NCBI GenBank assembly: GCA_900548815.1
Contig: URLR01000009.1
Coordinates: forward strand, 1-41,551
Direction of reading: 5' to 3'
Source of the DNA: an uncultured Collinsella sp.
GTDB lineage: Bacteria > Actinomycetota > Coriobacteriia > Coriobacteriales > Coriobacteriaceae
Length of the DNA: 41,551 nt
The notes under the pieces are model-generated. The model saw nothing but the letters and a program-made list of their open reading frames with translations. It searched no databases and was not told the DNA's origin. Both the position numbers and the translations under genes were made by a program. This document shows positions 23,750 through 30,384 of the stretch, piece by piece (position 1 is the stretch's first letter; every line of letters starts with the position of its first letter).

Positions 23750-24802
23750 ATGAATCCCAGGACTAAATCTCAGGACATTCGCGACTTGAGCCAAAACGAT
23801 ATTCGCGAGCTCGTGGCCGAACTTGGCCAGCCCGCGTTCCGCGCGAAGCAGCTCATTGAATGGGTCTTCGAGAAGAACGTTTGTTCGTTTGACGATATGA
23901 CCAACATTCCCAAGGCTTTCCGCGAGCAGCTTAAAGAGGCTTTTGCCTTTGACACGCCCACTGAACTCACCAAGCAGGTTTCCAAAGATGGCTCGCGCAA
24001 GTATCTGCTCGAATACCACGACGGCGTTTCCGTCGAGACTGTCGGCATGCCCCGTCGTAACAAGCTTTCCGTCTGCGTTTCCACCCAGGCAGGCTGCGGC
24101 ATGGGCTGTGCCTTTTGCGCTACCGGTCTCAACGGCCTCAAGCGCTCTCTGACCGCTCAAGAGATCGTCGACCAGGTACTTCATGTATCCAACGACTTTG
24201 GCGAGCGCGCCACGAGCGTTGTCTTCATGGGCCAGGGCGAGCCGTTTGCCAACTACGACGAGGTTCTCAAGGCGCTGCGAATCCTCAACGACCCCGATGG
24301 CATCGGTATCGGCGCTCGTCACCTCACCGTCTCTACCAGTGGCGTTATTCCCGGTATTCGCAAATTTGCCGACATCCCCGAGCAGTTCACGCTTGCTGTT
24401 TCACTGCATTCCGCCATCCAGTCGACGCGCAATAAGCTCATGCCCGGTGTTAAGAAGTACACGCTGCTTCGCCTTCACGAAGCGCTTCAGCTCTACACCG
24501 AGAAGACCGGCCGCCGCCCAACCTATGAGTATGCCATGATCGAAGGCGTCAACGATACGAATCCGGAAATGCAGGCGCTCTGCGACTTCTGCGAGGGAAC
24601 GCTGTGCCACGTTAACCTCATTCAGCTTAACGACATCGAGGGTAGCCCGCTCAAGCCGTCGCCGATTCATAAGGTTGAGGATCTTCAGCGTCGCCTTGAG
24701 TCCCGTGGCATCGAGACAACGATTCGTAACTCCCGTGGTAACGATATTGACGCCGCTTGCGGACAGCTGAAGCAGCGCTTCAAAGTTCAGAAGAACGCAT
24801 AG
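23750..24802 (+). CDS. rlmN: dual-specificity rRNA/tRNA adenine-C2 methyltransferase
   Basis: This 350-residue radical-SAM enzyme methylates C2 of A2503 in 23S rRNA and of A37 in certain tRNAs. The radical-SAM cysteine motif is in GCGMGCAFCATG (about residues 114-125). An N-terminal helical domain (about 8-75) fits the family, and VVFMGQGEP and LAVSLHS are typical. The C-terminal segment has the SRGNDIDAACGQL motif with the methyl-carrying cysteine. It is a single gene divergent from ddl. A long GC-rich terminator and a parS-like site follow it. Confidence 0.95.
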   Translation: MNPRTKSQDIRDLSQNDIRELVAELGQPAFRAKQLIEWVFEKNVCSFDDMTNIPKAFREQLKEAFAFDTPTELTKQVSKDGSRKYLLEYHDGVSVETVGMPRRNKLSVCVSTQAGCGMGCAFCATGLNGLKRSLTAQEIVDQVLHVSNDFGERATSVVFMGQGEPFANYDEVLKALRILNDPDGIGIGARHLTVSTSGVIPGIRKFADIPEQFTLAVSLHSAIQSTRNKLMPGVKKYTLLRLHEALQLYTEKTGRRPTYEYAMIEGVNDTNPEMQALCDFCEGTLCHVNLIQLNDIEGSPLKPSPIHKVEDLQRRLESRGIETTIRNSRGNDIDAACGQLKQRFKVQKNA

Positions 24803-24819
24803 GGGAGTCGCACCCAAAA

Positions 24820-24835
24820 CGTTTCATGTGAAACA
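24820..24835. promoter_or_regulatory. degenerate parS-like site
   Basis: CGTTTCATGTGAAACA differs from the perfect parS palindrome found nearby at two positions (1 and 8). It lies between rlmN and its terminator. It may bind ParB weakly or be a decayed site. Confidence 0.5.
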
Positions 24836-24838
24836 TCG

Positions 24839-24880
24839 AACGACCCCGGTTGCAGGATATGCAACCGGGGTCGTTTCATT
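24839..24880 (+). terminator. terminator of rlmN
   Basis: A perfect 16-bp stem (24839-24854 with 24860-24875), loop GGATA, is followed by TCATTTATT on the plus strand. Confidence 0.8.
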
Positions 24881-24930
24881 TATTGACCTTAATTTTGAAT
24901 CAGCTGCTACTGGTCCCATTTTTACGGCCA

Positions 24931-24969
24931 AAATAAGGGGTCCTTGTCTCGTGAATCAGACAAGGACCC
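24931..24969 (-). terminator. terminator of the parA-parB unit
   Basis: A perfect 12-bp stem GGGTCCTTGTCT/AGACAAGGACCC (24938-24949 with 24958-24969) is followed on the minus strand by CTTATTTT. Confidence 0.75.
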
Positions 24970-24999
24970 ATCACAATATGCTAAGTAATTGTTAGGTAC

Positions 25000-25254
25000 C
25001 TAATAGCCTACATTTTCCCATTGGTTGCTGACCCAACCCTGATTAATCTTGGGATTCTTCGTTACCTGAGCAGTACGCATTGCAACATCTTCTGTCATAA
25101 CATCCATTTTCTTCTTGGATGTATCGATAATATCTTGCGCACTACGAAGCAAACGACCTCGAAGTTCATCGTCTGTCGCGATCTTATAGCCAGCAAAGGC
25201 ACCAGCCGCGACAGTCGTCGCCAATGCAATCGCAGTTAAAATTCTATTCCTCAT
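25000..25254 (-). CDS. small membrane protein coupled to parB
   Basis: This 84-residue protein has an N-terminal membrane or signal-anchor helix (about 4-25, ILTAIALATTVAAGAFAGY). A helical cytoplasmic or external part with YtxH-like features (DELRGRLLRSAQDIIDTSKKKMD) follows, then a polar tail ending in NQGWVSNQWENVGY. The ATG at 25254 has AAGGAGG five bases upstream and overlaps the end of parB by 11 bases, so translation is coupled. A longer frame runs through the ribosome site. It is the last gene before the terminator at 24931. The function is unknown. Its position suggests a link to chromosome segregation, which is inference. Confidence 0.72.
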   Translation of the reverse strand: MRNRILTAIALATTVAAGAFAGYKIATDDELRGRLLRSAQDIIDTSKKKMDVMTEDVAMRTAQVTKNPKINQGWVSNQWENVGY

Positions 25255-26149
25255 CTTGGCCTCCTTGATCAAACTGAATCATTTCGCCAAGAATACGAGA
25301 GAGCTCTTCCTCGTCTTTAAACTCAATCTCAATCTTATTCTTTCCACGCGAGCTCTTCACACGCACGTTGGTATTAAAAACCTGACGAAGCACGCGGGCT
25401 GCCTTTTTAAAAGACTGAGGGGTTGCAGGCCTCGGCGTCTTAGGTGTCTCTCCGGCAGAAAACAACGGAGCAAGATTTTCTGTCGCTCTTACGGAAAGGC
25501 CCTCTGCAACAACCTTCTCTGCAAGTCGAATTCGAGCATCCTCATAGGGAACTGCAAGAATCGCACGTGCATGACCAGCAGTAAGTTTACCCTCAAAAAT
25601 CATCTGCTGAACTACTTCGGGGAGATCGAGAAGACGCAGCGAGTTTGTAATTGCAGAGCGTGACTTGCTTACTGCCTTCGACAATGCCTCCTGGGTCATC
25701 CCGCTGGCATCAATGAGTTGGCGATAGCCCTTAGCCTCTTCGACGGGATTCAGATCAGAACGCTGAAGGTTTTCGATAAGAGCTAGAGCCAGCATCTCTT
25801 CATCATTTACCTCTTTAATGATGACTGGCAATTCTTCAAGGCCAGCAAGCTTTGACGCCTGGTAACGACGCTCACCAGCGATGATCTCATAGCCGTTTCC
25901 ATGCTTGCGAACCAAAAGCGGCTGCAAAACGCCATGTTCTTGGATTGACTCGCTCAACTCGCGAAGTTCAGTTTCGTTAAAGTGAATTCGCGGCTGATTA
26001 GGGTTGGGAACGATATCCTCAATAGGTAGTTTTGTTTCAGATGCGGCATTTGAAGCCAATGCAGCCGAACCGCTGGTCTCATACTCGGCCTCTGAGACCA
26101 AAGCATTGAGTCCACGTCCCAATCCGCCACGTTTCTTTACACTAGGCAC
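25244..26149 (-). CDS. parB: chromosome-partitioning protein ParB
   Basis: This 301-residue CTP-dependent clamp loads at parS sites and spreads along DNA. The N-terminal Arg-rich GLGRGLNAL motif for ParA contact, the IVPNPNQPR and GERRYQAS CTP-binding blocks, ALIENLQRSDLNP, and a helix-turn-helix (MTQEALSKAVSKSRSAITNSLRLL) are present. A C-terminal dimerisation domain (about 255-301) completes it. The GTG start at 26149 overlaps the parA stop by eight bases. Three perfect parS sites lie just upstream of parA. Confidence 0.96.
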   Translation of the reverse strand: MPSVKKRGGLGRGLNALVSEAEYETSGSAALASNAASETKLPIEDIVPNPNQPRIHFNETELRELSESIQEHGVLQPLLVRKHGNGYEIIAGERRYQASKLAGLEELPVIIKEVNDEEMLALALIENLQRSDLNPVEEAKGYRQLIDASGMTQEALSKAVSKSRSAITNSLRLLDLPEVVQQMIFEGKLTAGHARAILAVPYEDARIRLAEKVVAEGLSVRATENLAPLFSAGETPKTPRPATPQSFKKAARVLRQVFNTNVRVKSSRGKNKIEIEFKDEEELSRILGEMIQFDQGGQDEE

Positions 26150-26942
26150 GCTTGATCACCTCTTTTGCAAGGTTCATATATGCTTTTGCACCCTTATTTT
26201 GAGGTGCATAGGTAATTACCGGTTCTCCAAAAGACGGAGCTTCGGAGATTTTAACCGTACGGGGGATTAGCGTCTTAAACGCCTTATCACCAAAGTACGA
26301 TTGAACCTCCTCAACAACCTGATTCGATAGTGAAGTACGCGAGTCATACATGGTCATAAGCACTCCATAGGTGTCTAAGCCCTTGTTCAGACGTGATTTG
26401 ACCATCTTCATTGACTCAAGCAGCTTTGTAACACCCTCGAGTGCATAATATTCGCACTGGATCGGAATCAAAACGCTGTCTGCTGCGGTCAAGGCGTTGA
26501 TAGTAAGCAGGCCGAGCGAAGGAGGACAGTCAATGAAAATGAAATCGAACTCATCCTGAATCGGCTCAAGCAAATCTTTGAGGCGGGTTTCACGAGCAAT
26601 TGCGCTTACGAGCTCAATTTCTGCGCCTGCAAGCTGAATTGTTGCCGGAATTACAAATACCTTTTTGCAATTTGTATCAAGAACAAGCGATTCTGCCGGC
26701 ACATCATTCAACAATGCATCATAGATGCAGTGATCAAGGTCTTCTTTTTCAATTCCAAATCCACTGGTGCTGTTTCCCTGTGGATCAAAATCGACAATCA
26801 GTGTCTTACGACCCTGCTCACCAAGTGCTGCTGCAAGATTTACAGCTGTCGTTGACTTACCGACGCCGCCTTTTTGATTGATGATTGCAATGATACGCGT
26901 GTCTTTTGCGCTCTTAGAACGCTTAACGTCGCGAAATCCCAC
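26142..26942 (-). CDS. parA: chromosome-partitioning ATPase ParA (Soj)
   Basis: This 266-residue ATPase has the deviant Walker A motif KGGVGKST at 24-31, DFDPQGN, and the Walker B-type FIFIDCPPSLG. It forms ATP-dependent dimers on DNA that move ParB-parS complexes, and homologues also act on DnaA. The GTG at 26942 has AGGAGG four bases upstream. An N-terminal basic tail of about 15 residues precedes the first strand. It is the first gene of the parA-parB-small membrane protein unit, and parS sites occupy its leader. Confidence 0.95.
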   Translation of the reverse strand: MGFRDVKRSKSAKDTRIIAIINQKGGVGKSTTAVNLAAALGEQGRKTLIVDFDPQGNSTSGFGIEKEDLDHCIYDALLNDVPAESLVLDTNCKKVFVIPATIQLAGAEIELVSAIARETRLKDLLEPIQDEFDFIFIDCPPSLGLLTINALTAADSVLIPIQCEYYALEGVTKLLESMKMVKSRLNKGLDTYGVLMTMYDSRTSLSNQVVEEVQSYFGDKAFKTLIPRTVKISEAPSFGEPVITYAPQNKGAKAYMNLAKEVIKRA

Positions 26943-26981
26943 GGTCCCTCCTGGTGTGTATTAAAGCTGTCAAACGGAGGA

Positions 26982-26997
26982 TGTTTCACGTGAAACA
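26982..26997. promoter_or_regulatory. parS site 1
   Basis: This is an exact 16-bp palindrome TGTTTCACGTGAAACA, the canonical chromosomal parS, in the parA leader. Confidence 0.95.
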
Positions 26998-27020
26998 TTC
27001 CGATTCGATATCAACCGCCA

Positions 27021-27036
27021 TGTTTCACGTGAAACA
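27021..27036. promoter_or_regulatory. parS site 2
   Basis: Exact copy of the parS palindrome, 39 bp from site 1. Confidence 0.95.
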
Positions 27037-27059
27037 CTGCAAGTTGTTAGTATCCATTA

Positions 27060-27075
27060 TGTTTCACGTGAAACA
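27060..27075. promoter_or_regulatory. parS site 3
   Basis: Exact copy of the parS palindrome, again 39 bp from the previous site. It ends one base before the rsmG stop codon. Equal 39-bp spacing puts the three sites at nearly regular helical phase. Confidence 0.95.
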
Positions 27076-27076
27076 T

Positions 27077-27814
27077 CTAGGCAAGCGGATTCTTCTTTGC
27101 CACGCCATTTGCACGAGGCAATGAGACAGATGCTGGATGACTCTTCTTAAGAACAATGAACTCCCTATGACCCAAGCCTTCAGGCAAATCAATTGCGTCA
27201 TTCAGAAGCAAAGTGAAGCCGCAAATCTTAGCTGCTGACATGCCGGTAGCAAGCTCCTCATCCGAAGGATTGCCCTTGGTTATAACAAATAGCCCTCCAT
27301 CCTTCAGATACGGAGCCGCATACTCAACAAGAATCGGTAGAGGGGCCAGTGCGCGGGCGGTTACAACAGAGAACTGCTTCTTATGGCTTCGAGCATATTC
27401 TTCAAGACGATCATGAACCGCATGAGCATGTTTCAATCCAAGAGCATGGACAAAGGAATTAACCGCATCAACCTTCTTGCCAACAGAGTCAATATAAGTA
27501 GCTTTACGATGCGTGGTTATGGTTAATGGAATACCAGGGAAGCCCGCACCTGTTCCCATATCGAGCAAAGCTCCCTCAGGAGCCTTGTTGATATAGGGGA
27601 GCAAAACAAGTGAGTCGAGGATATGAAGTACTGCAGCATCTTCTACGTTAAGAATACGGGTGAGATTGGTTGTCTTATTTGTTTCTAGAACCAAATCCAA
27701 ATGCTGAATACATTTCCTCAGCTCAACATCAGTTACGCTCAAGGAATACTCTTTGCAATAGGAAGTTAGACGACTCAACATCTCGTCAGCCTGCTGATCA
27801 GTAAGTACTAACAA
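27077..27814 (-). CDS. rsmG: 16S rRNA G527 N7-methyltransferase
   Basis: This 245-residue Rossmann methyltransferase (formerly GidB) has the SAM-binding LLDMGTGAGFPGIPL motif, TARALAPLPILVEYAAPYLKDGG and the family's C-terminal HREFIVLKK. It modifies 16S rRNA, and its loss often gives low-level streptomycin resistance. The preferred start is the TTG at 27814, six bases after AAGGAG. The open frame continues to a TTG at 27862 but would run through that site. It is separated from jag by a strong terminator. mnmE and mnmG, often neighbours in other phyla, are not here. Confidence 0.93.
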   Translation of the reverse strand: MLVLTDQQADEMLSRLTSYCKEYSLSVTDVELRKCIQHLDLVLETNKTTNLTRILNVEDAAVLHILDSLVLLPYINKAPEGALLDMGTGAGFPGIPLTITTHRKATYIDSVGKKVDAVNSFVHALGLKHAHAVHDRLEEYARSHKKQFSVVTARALAPLPILVEYAAPYLKDGGLFVITKGNPSDEELATGMSAAKICGFTLLLNDAIDLPEGLGHREFIVLKKSHPASVSLPRANGVAKKNPLA

Positions 27815-27860
27815 CGAAAGCTCCTTTCTGACAAAAATCAGTGTATCGAGAACTTTTGAC

Positions 27861-27890
27861 AAAAAAAGGGGACGTGGAAACCACGTCCCC
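27861..27890 (-). terminator. terminator of the rpmH-to-jag unit
   Basis: A 10-bp stem GGGGACGTGG/CCACGTCCCC (27868-27877 with 27881-27890), loop AAA, is followed on the minus strand by seven T residues. Confidence 0.9.
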
Positions 27891-27910
27891 TTAGCATAAG
27901 CTCGAGTAGA

Positions 27911-28480
27911 TTATCGAGCAACAATCACCACATGGCGATCAGGGTCAGAACCCTCAGAATGAGTATCGACTGCATCGTTGCCACGAAGTGCAATGTGAAC
28001 CAGTCGGCGCTCGTAGGCATTCATGGGCGGAAGCGAAACACTCTTATGAGTGCGGATGGCACGCTCGGCAGCAGACTGAGCCATGGAGGCGACCTTATCC
28101 TGACGGCGACTCTTGTATCCCTCGACGTCCACTACAACCGGATACCTAAAGCCAAGCTTGCGGCTCACCAGCAAAGAGAACATAACCTGAAGAGCATCAA
28201 GAGTGCGACCATGACGGCCAATGAGAACAGCAAGGTCGGGAGCCGTTACATCCAAAATCAGCTCACCCTCGTCGCCCTCATACTCATCGATAGGAGAGTT
28301 GGCGGCATCGAAGTGCGAAAGGATGGAACGCAGGATGGAAATCGCAACATCGGCAATGGTGTCGAGCTCCTCATCGGTCAGCTCTTCACCAGCCTTGTAG
28401 CGCTGTGCAATCTCGGGATAATCGCCCGCGACCTGCGGGGCAACCTCCTCAAGCATATCCTCGATGATCTCTTCAGACAT
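27911..28480 (-). CDS. jag: Jag/KhpB RNA-binding protein (KH and R3H domains)
   Basis: The 189-residue protein has a KH domain at about 70-110 (LILDVTAPDLAVLIGRHGRTL with the GRHG loop). An R3H domain follows at about 130-180 (RAIRTHKSVSLPPMNAYERRLVHIAL). The N-terminal 60 residues are acidic and helical and do not look like the classical Jag_N domain. In other bacteria KhpB, with KhpA, binds RNA and affects cell division and growth. Its location downstream of yidC is conserved widely. The ATG at 28480 is preceded by GGAG at six bases. A TTG at 28492 is less suitable. Confidence 0.92.
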   Translation of the reverse strand: MSEEIIEDMLEEVAPQVAGDYPEIAQRYKAGEELTDEELDTIADVAISILRSILSHFDAANSPIDEYEGDEGELILDVTAPDLAVLIGRHGRTLDALQVMFSLLVSRKLGFRYPVVVDVEGYKSRRQDKVASMAQSAAERAIRTHKSVSLPPMNAYERRLVHIALRGNDAVDTHSEGSDPDRHVVIVAR

Positions 28481-28524
28481 AACGTACTCCAAAAGTTAGG
28501 TACCTAAATAAGATTGATATCCCA

Positions 28525-29295
28525 CTACTTCTTCTTGTGCGGACGCGGCTTCTTCTCTCGACGAGTGACCTCAACCTGCAGCGGAGCGTTCTTAAGACGC
28601 TCCTCCTCATCGGCCTTCGCCTTGTCGATGACCTTCTGCGTCACAAAAATCTGCTGGATAACCTGCCAAGCAGACGAGACGTCGTAGTACAGCAGAACAC
28701 CAACGGGAAGGCTCCAGCCCATCCAAAGCATCATGACCGTCATGACAACGGCCATCATACGCATGCTCTGAGCCTGCTGGCCGGTCTGGTTGCGCGACAT
28801 ATAGAGCTGCGGAATCAGGGGCAGGACGGCGAACAGGATCAGGCAAACCAGCGCAGGCAGTGCAACCATAAAGCCATCGGCAAAGGAAGCACTCGGCGTG
28901 GTGGTCAGGTCGGGCAGGATGTTGAAGAACGAGAACGTGCCGTCGTTAAAGTACTGCGGCAGGTTGCGCAGCAATGTAAACAGGGCGAACAGGATAGGCA
29001 TCTGAATCAGCAGCGGCAGACAGCCAGCCATGGGGTTGAACTTGTTCTCGCTGTAGAACTTCTGCATCTCCTCGGCCTGACGCTGGGGATCGTCGGCATA
29101 GCGCTCCTGGATCTCGAGCATCTTGGGCTGCAGCACCTGCATGCGAGCCGTCGACTTGGTCGACTTGAGCATGAGCGGCGTCAGCAGCAGACGGATGATG
29201 ACCACCAGGATGATGATGGACAGGCCCCAGTCGACCGCAAAGGTCTGGATGAGCTTGAGCAGCTCGAAAAGGATGTTAACGATCCAATCCCACAT
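28525..29295 (-). CDS. yidC: membrane protein insertase YidC/Oxa1
   Basis: This 256-residue insertase places proteins in the cytoplasmic membrane, alone or with SecYEG. It has the five-helix Oxa1 core without the large periplasmic domain of proteobacteria. The hydrophilic-groove Arg is in VVIIRLLLTPL, the cytoplasmic hairpin is LQPKMLEIQERYADDPQRQAEEM, and FNPMAGCLPLLIQMPILFALF is typical. The tail (about 225-256) is very basic, ending in RREKKPRPHKKK, consistent with ribosome contact. GGAGG precedes the ATG. No lipobox is present at the N-terminus, unlike many Firmicute homologues. Confidence 0.95.
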   Translation of the reverse strand: MWDWIVNILFELLKLIQTFAVDWGLSIIILVVIIRLLLTPLMLKSTKSTARMQVLQPKMLEIQERYADDPQRQAEEMQKFYSENKFNPMAGCLPLLIQMPILFALFTLLRNLPQYFNDGTFSFFNILPDLTTTPSASFADGFMVALPALVCLILFAVLPLIPQLYMSRNQTGQQAQSMRMMAVVMTVMMLWMGWSLPVGVLLYYDVSSAWQVIQQIFVTQKVIDKAKADEEERLKNAPLQVEVTRREKKPRPHKKK

Positions 29296-29324
29296 GTAAG
29301 TTTTCCTCCGATAGCGAGTGCCCG

Positions 29325-29549
29325 CTAGGGCACAGGGTCATAACCGCCGACGTGCAGGGGATTGCAGCGAGCGATGCGCCTCACGGCAAGCCAGCAGCCT
29401 CTCAAAACACCGTGCTTCTCAATCGCCTGGATGGCGTATTGCGAGCACGTTGGGTAATAAATGCAGGCGTCAGGCAATAAGGGCGAAATAACCTGTTGAT
29501 ATATGCGAATAGGAGCGATGGCAACACGTCGCAAAACGTGATTGCTCAT
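29325..29549 (-). CDS. yidD: membrane protein insertion efficiency factor YidD
   Basis: This 74-residue protein has the family core IYQQVISPLLPDACIYYPTCSQYAIQAIEKHGVLRG and RCNPLHVGGYDPVP. It is an amphipathic membrane-associated protein that helps YidC-dependent insertion. Its ATG overlaps the rnpA stop by four bases (ATGA), so the two are translationally coupled. Confidence 0.94.
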   Translation of the reverse strand: MSNHVLRRVAIAPIRIYQQVISPLLPDACIYYPTCSQYAIQAIEKHGVLRGCWLAVRRIARCNPLHVGGYDPVP

Positions 29550-29884
29550 CGCTCCTCCCCGGCAACGCCGGCGCGCTTCATAAGCGAACGCAACGCCTTG
29601 TCCATCTCCTGCGGCGAGGAAACCCTCGTCTTGGGAGTTGCAAACAAGATGATGTCATAACCCGCAACGGGAAATCCGCAGCTGCGGGCGGCCTCGCGCA
29701 TCACACGCTTAGATCGGTTGCGCACGACGGCACAACCGAGTCGCTTAGCACCAACGAAGGCGACCCTTCCGGAGTCGCCTTCGCCAACCGATTCACATAT
29801 GGTCATTCGAATCAGAGGGTGATTGAAACGACGCCCCTGACTGAACACATGCTCGAAATCTTGCCGAGACTTAATAGTCTTCAT
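29546..29884 (-). CDS. rnpA: ribonuclease P protein component
   Basis: The 112-residue protein subunit of RNase P assists the RNA subunit in trimming tRNA 5' leaders. The RNR-type signature is seen in GCAVVRNRSKRVMREAAR at about 49-66. An N-terminal TIKSRQDFEHVFSQGRRF segment is typical. It lies 20 nt after rpmH on the same transcript and overlaps yidD. Confidence 0.94.
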   Translation of the reverse strand: MKTIKSRQDFEHVFSQGRRFNHPLIRMTICESVGEGDSGRVAFVGAKRLGCAVVRNRSKRVMREAARSCGFPVAGYDIILFATPKTRVSSPQEMDKALRSLMKRAGVAGEER

Positions 29885-29904
29885 GCGAGATGTGTGTATC
29901 GCTG

Positions 29905-30039
29905 CTAGACAGTGAGACGCTTGCGGCCCTTGGCACGACGACGGGCGAGCACGGCACGACCACCCTTAGTGGCCATACGGGCACGGAAGCCATGGGTCTT
30001 GGCACGCTTACGCTTATTAGGCTGATACGTACGCTTCAT
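29905..30039 (-). CDS. rpmH: 50S ribosomal protein L34
   Basis: The 44-residue protein starts MKRTYQPNKRKRAKTHGFR and ends KGRKRLTV, the canonical L34 sequence and length. The ATG at 30039 has AGGAGG eight bases upstream. The open frame extends further, but that part is leader. It is the first gene of the rpmH-rnpA-yidD-yidC-jag unit. Confidence 0.97.
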   Translation of the reverse strand: MKRTYQPNKRKRAKTHGFRARMATKGGRAVLARRRAKGRKRLTV

Positions 30040-30067
30040 CTTAAGTTCCTCCTGCTGCATTTCGAGT

Positions 30068-30085
30068 GTCCGCGGGGACGCGGAC
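30068..30085 (-). other. hairpin in the rpmH leader
   Basis: A perfect 7-bp stem GTCCGCG/CGCGGAC with a 4-nt loop lies between the promoter and the rpmH ribosome site. It may tune expression or mRNA stability. Confidence 0.5.
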
Positions 30086-30111
30086 GCAGATATAGACACG
30101 TGAGCTTGAAG

Positions 30112-30141
30112 ATTGTAGGGAAATCAATGTTCAAATGTCAA
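30112..30141 (-). promoter_or_regulatory. promoter of the rpmH operon
   Basis: A perfect TTGACA (30136-30141) and TACAAT (30112-30117) lie 18 nt apart on the minus strand. This gives a leader of about 65 nt before rpmH. It is the strongest sigma-70-type promoter visible in the window. Confidence 0.75.
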
Positions 30142-30238
30142 GAAATCAAAGGTAAAAGGTTGCGCAGTTCACACGGTTCCCCCATAAGCACAACCGAAAT
30201 TAGCGCCTCATGGCAACCTTTCACGATATTTCATCGAG

Positions 30239-30322
30239 TTTTCAACAGGTCATGTTGGCAATGTTGAGAACTTTTCGCCCGTTTTCCAAAGTTTTCAACA
30301 AGTTTTGAAAAGTTGTCGAAAG
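30239..30322. promoter_or_regulatory. upstream DnaA-box cluster
   Basis: This part of the 345-bp rpmH-ATPase gap has TTTTCAACA at 30239-30247 and 30292-30300, TTCTCAACA on the minus strand at 30272-30280, and TTTTCCAAA at 30282-30290. The 18-mer at 30305-30322 matches the one at 33495-33512 in the dnaA-dnaN gap with two mismatches. The motif is a variant of the DnaA box TTATCCACA. It resembles the incA/incB-type upstream half of bipartite origins and may also control dnaA transcription. The rest of the gap holds only the rpmH promoter and leader. Confidence 0.6.
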
Positions 30323-30384
30323 ATGAGAAACGTTGCACGGTGAGCTACTATTTGTTCGAAACCTTTTGAAAGATTGCGAGCGGC

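Noticed and set aside
27911..29295. yidC-jag as evidence for sporulation (SpoIIIJ/Jag naming)
   Set aside because: These genes are general membrane-insertion and RNA-binding factors found in non-sporulating bacteria, and no sporulation genes are present.
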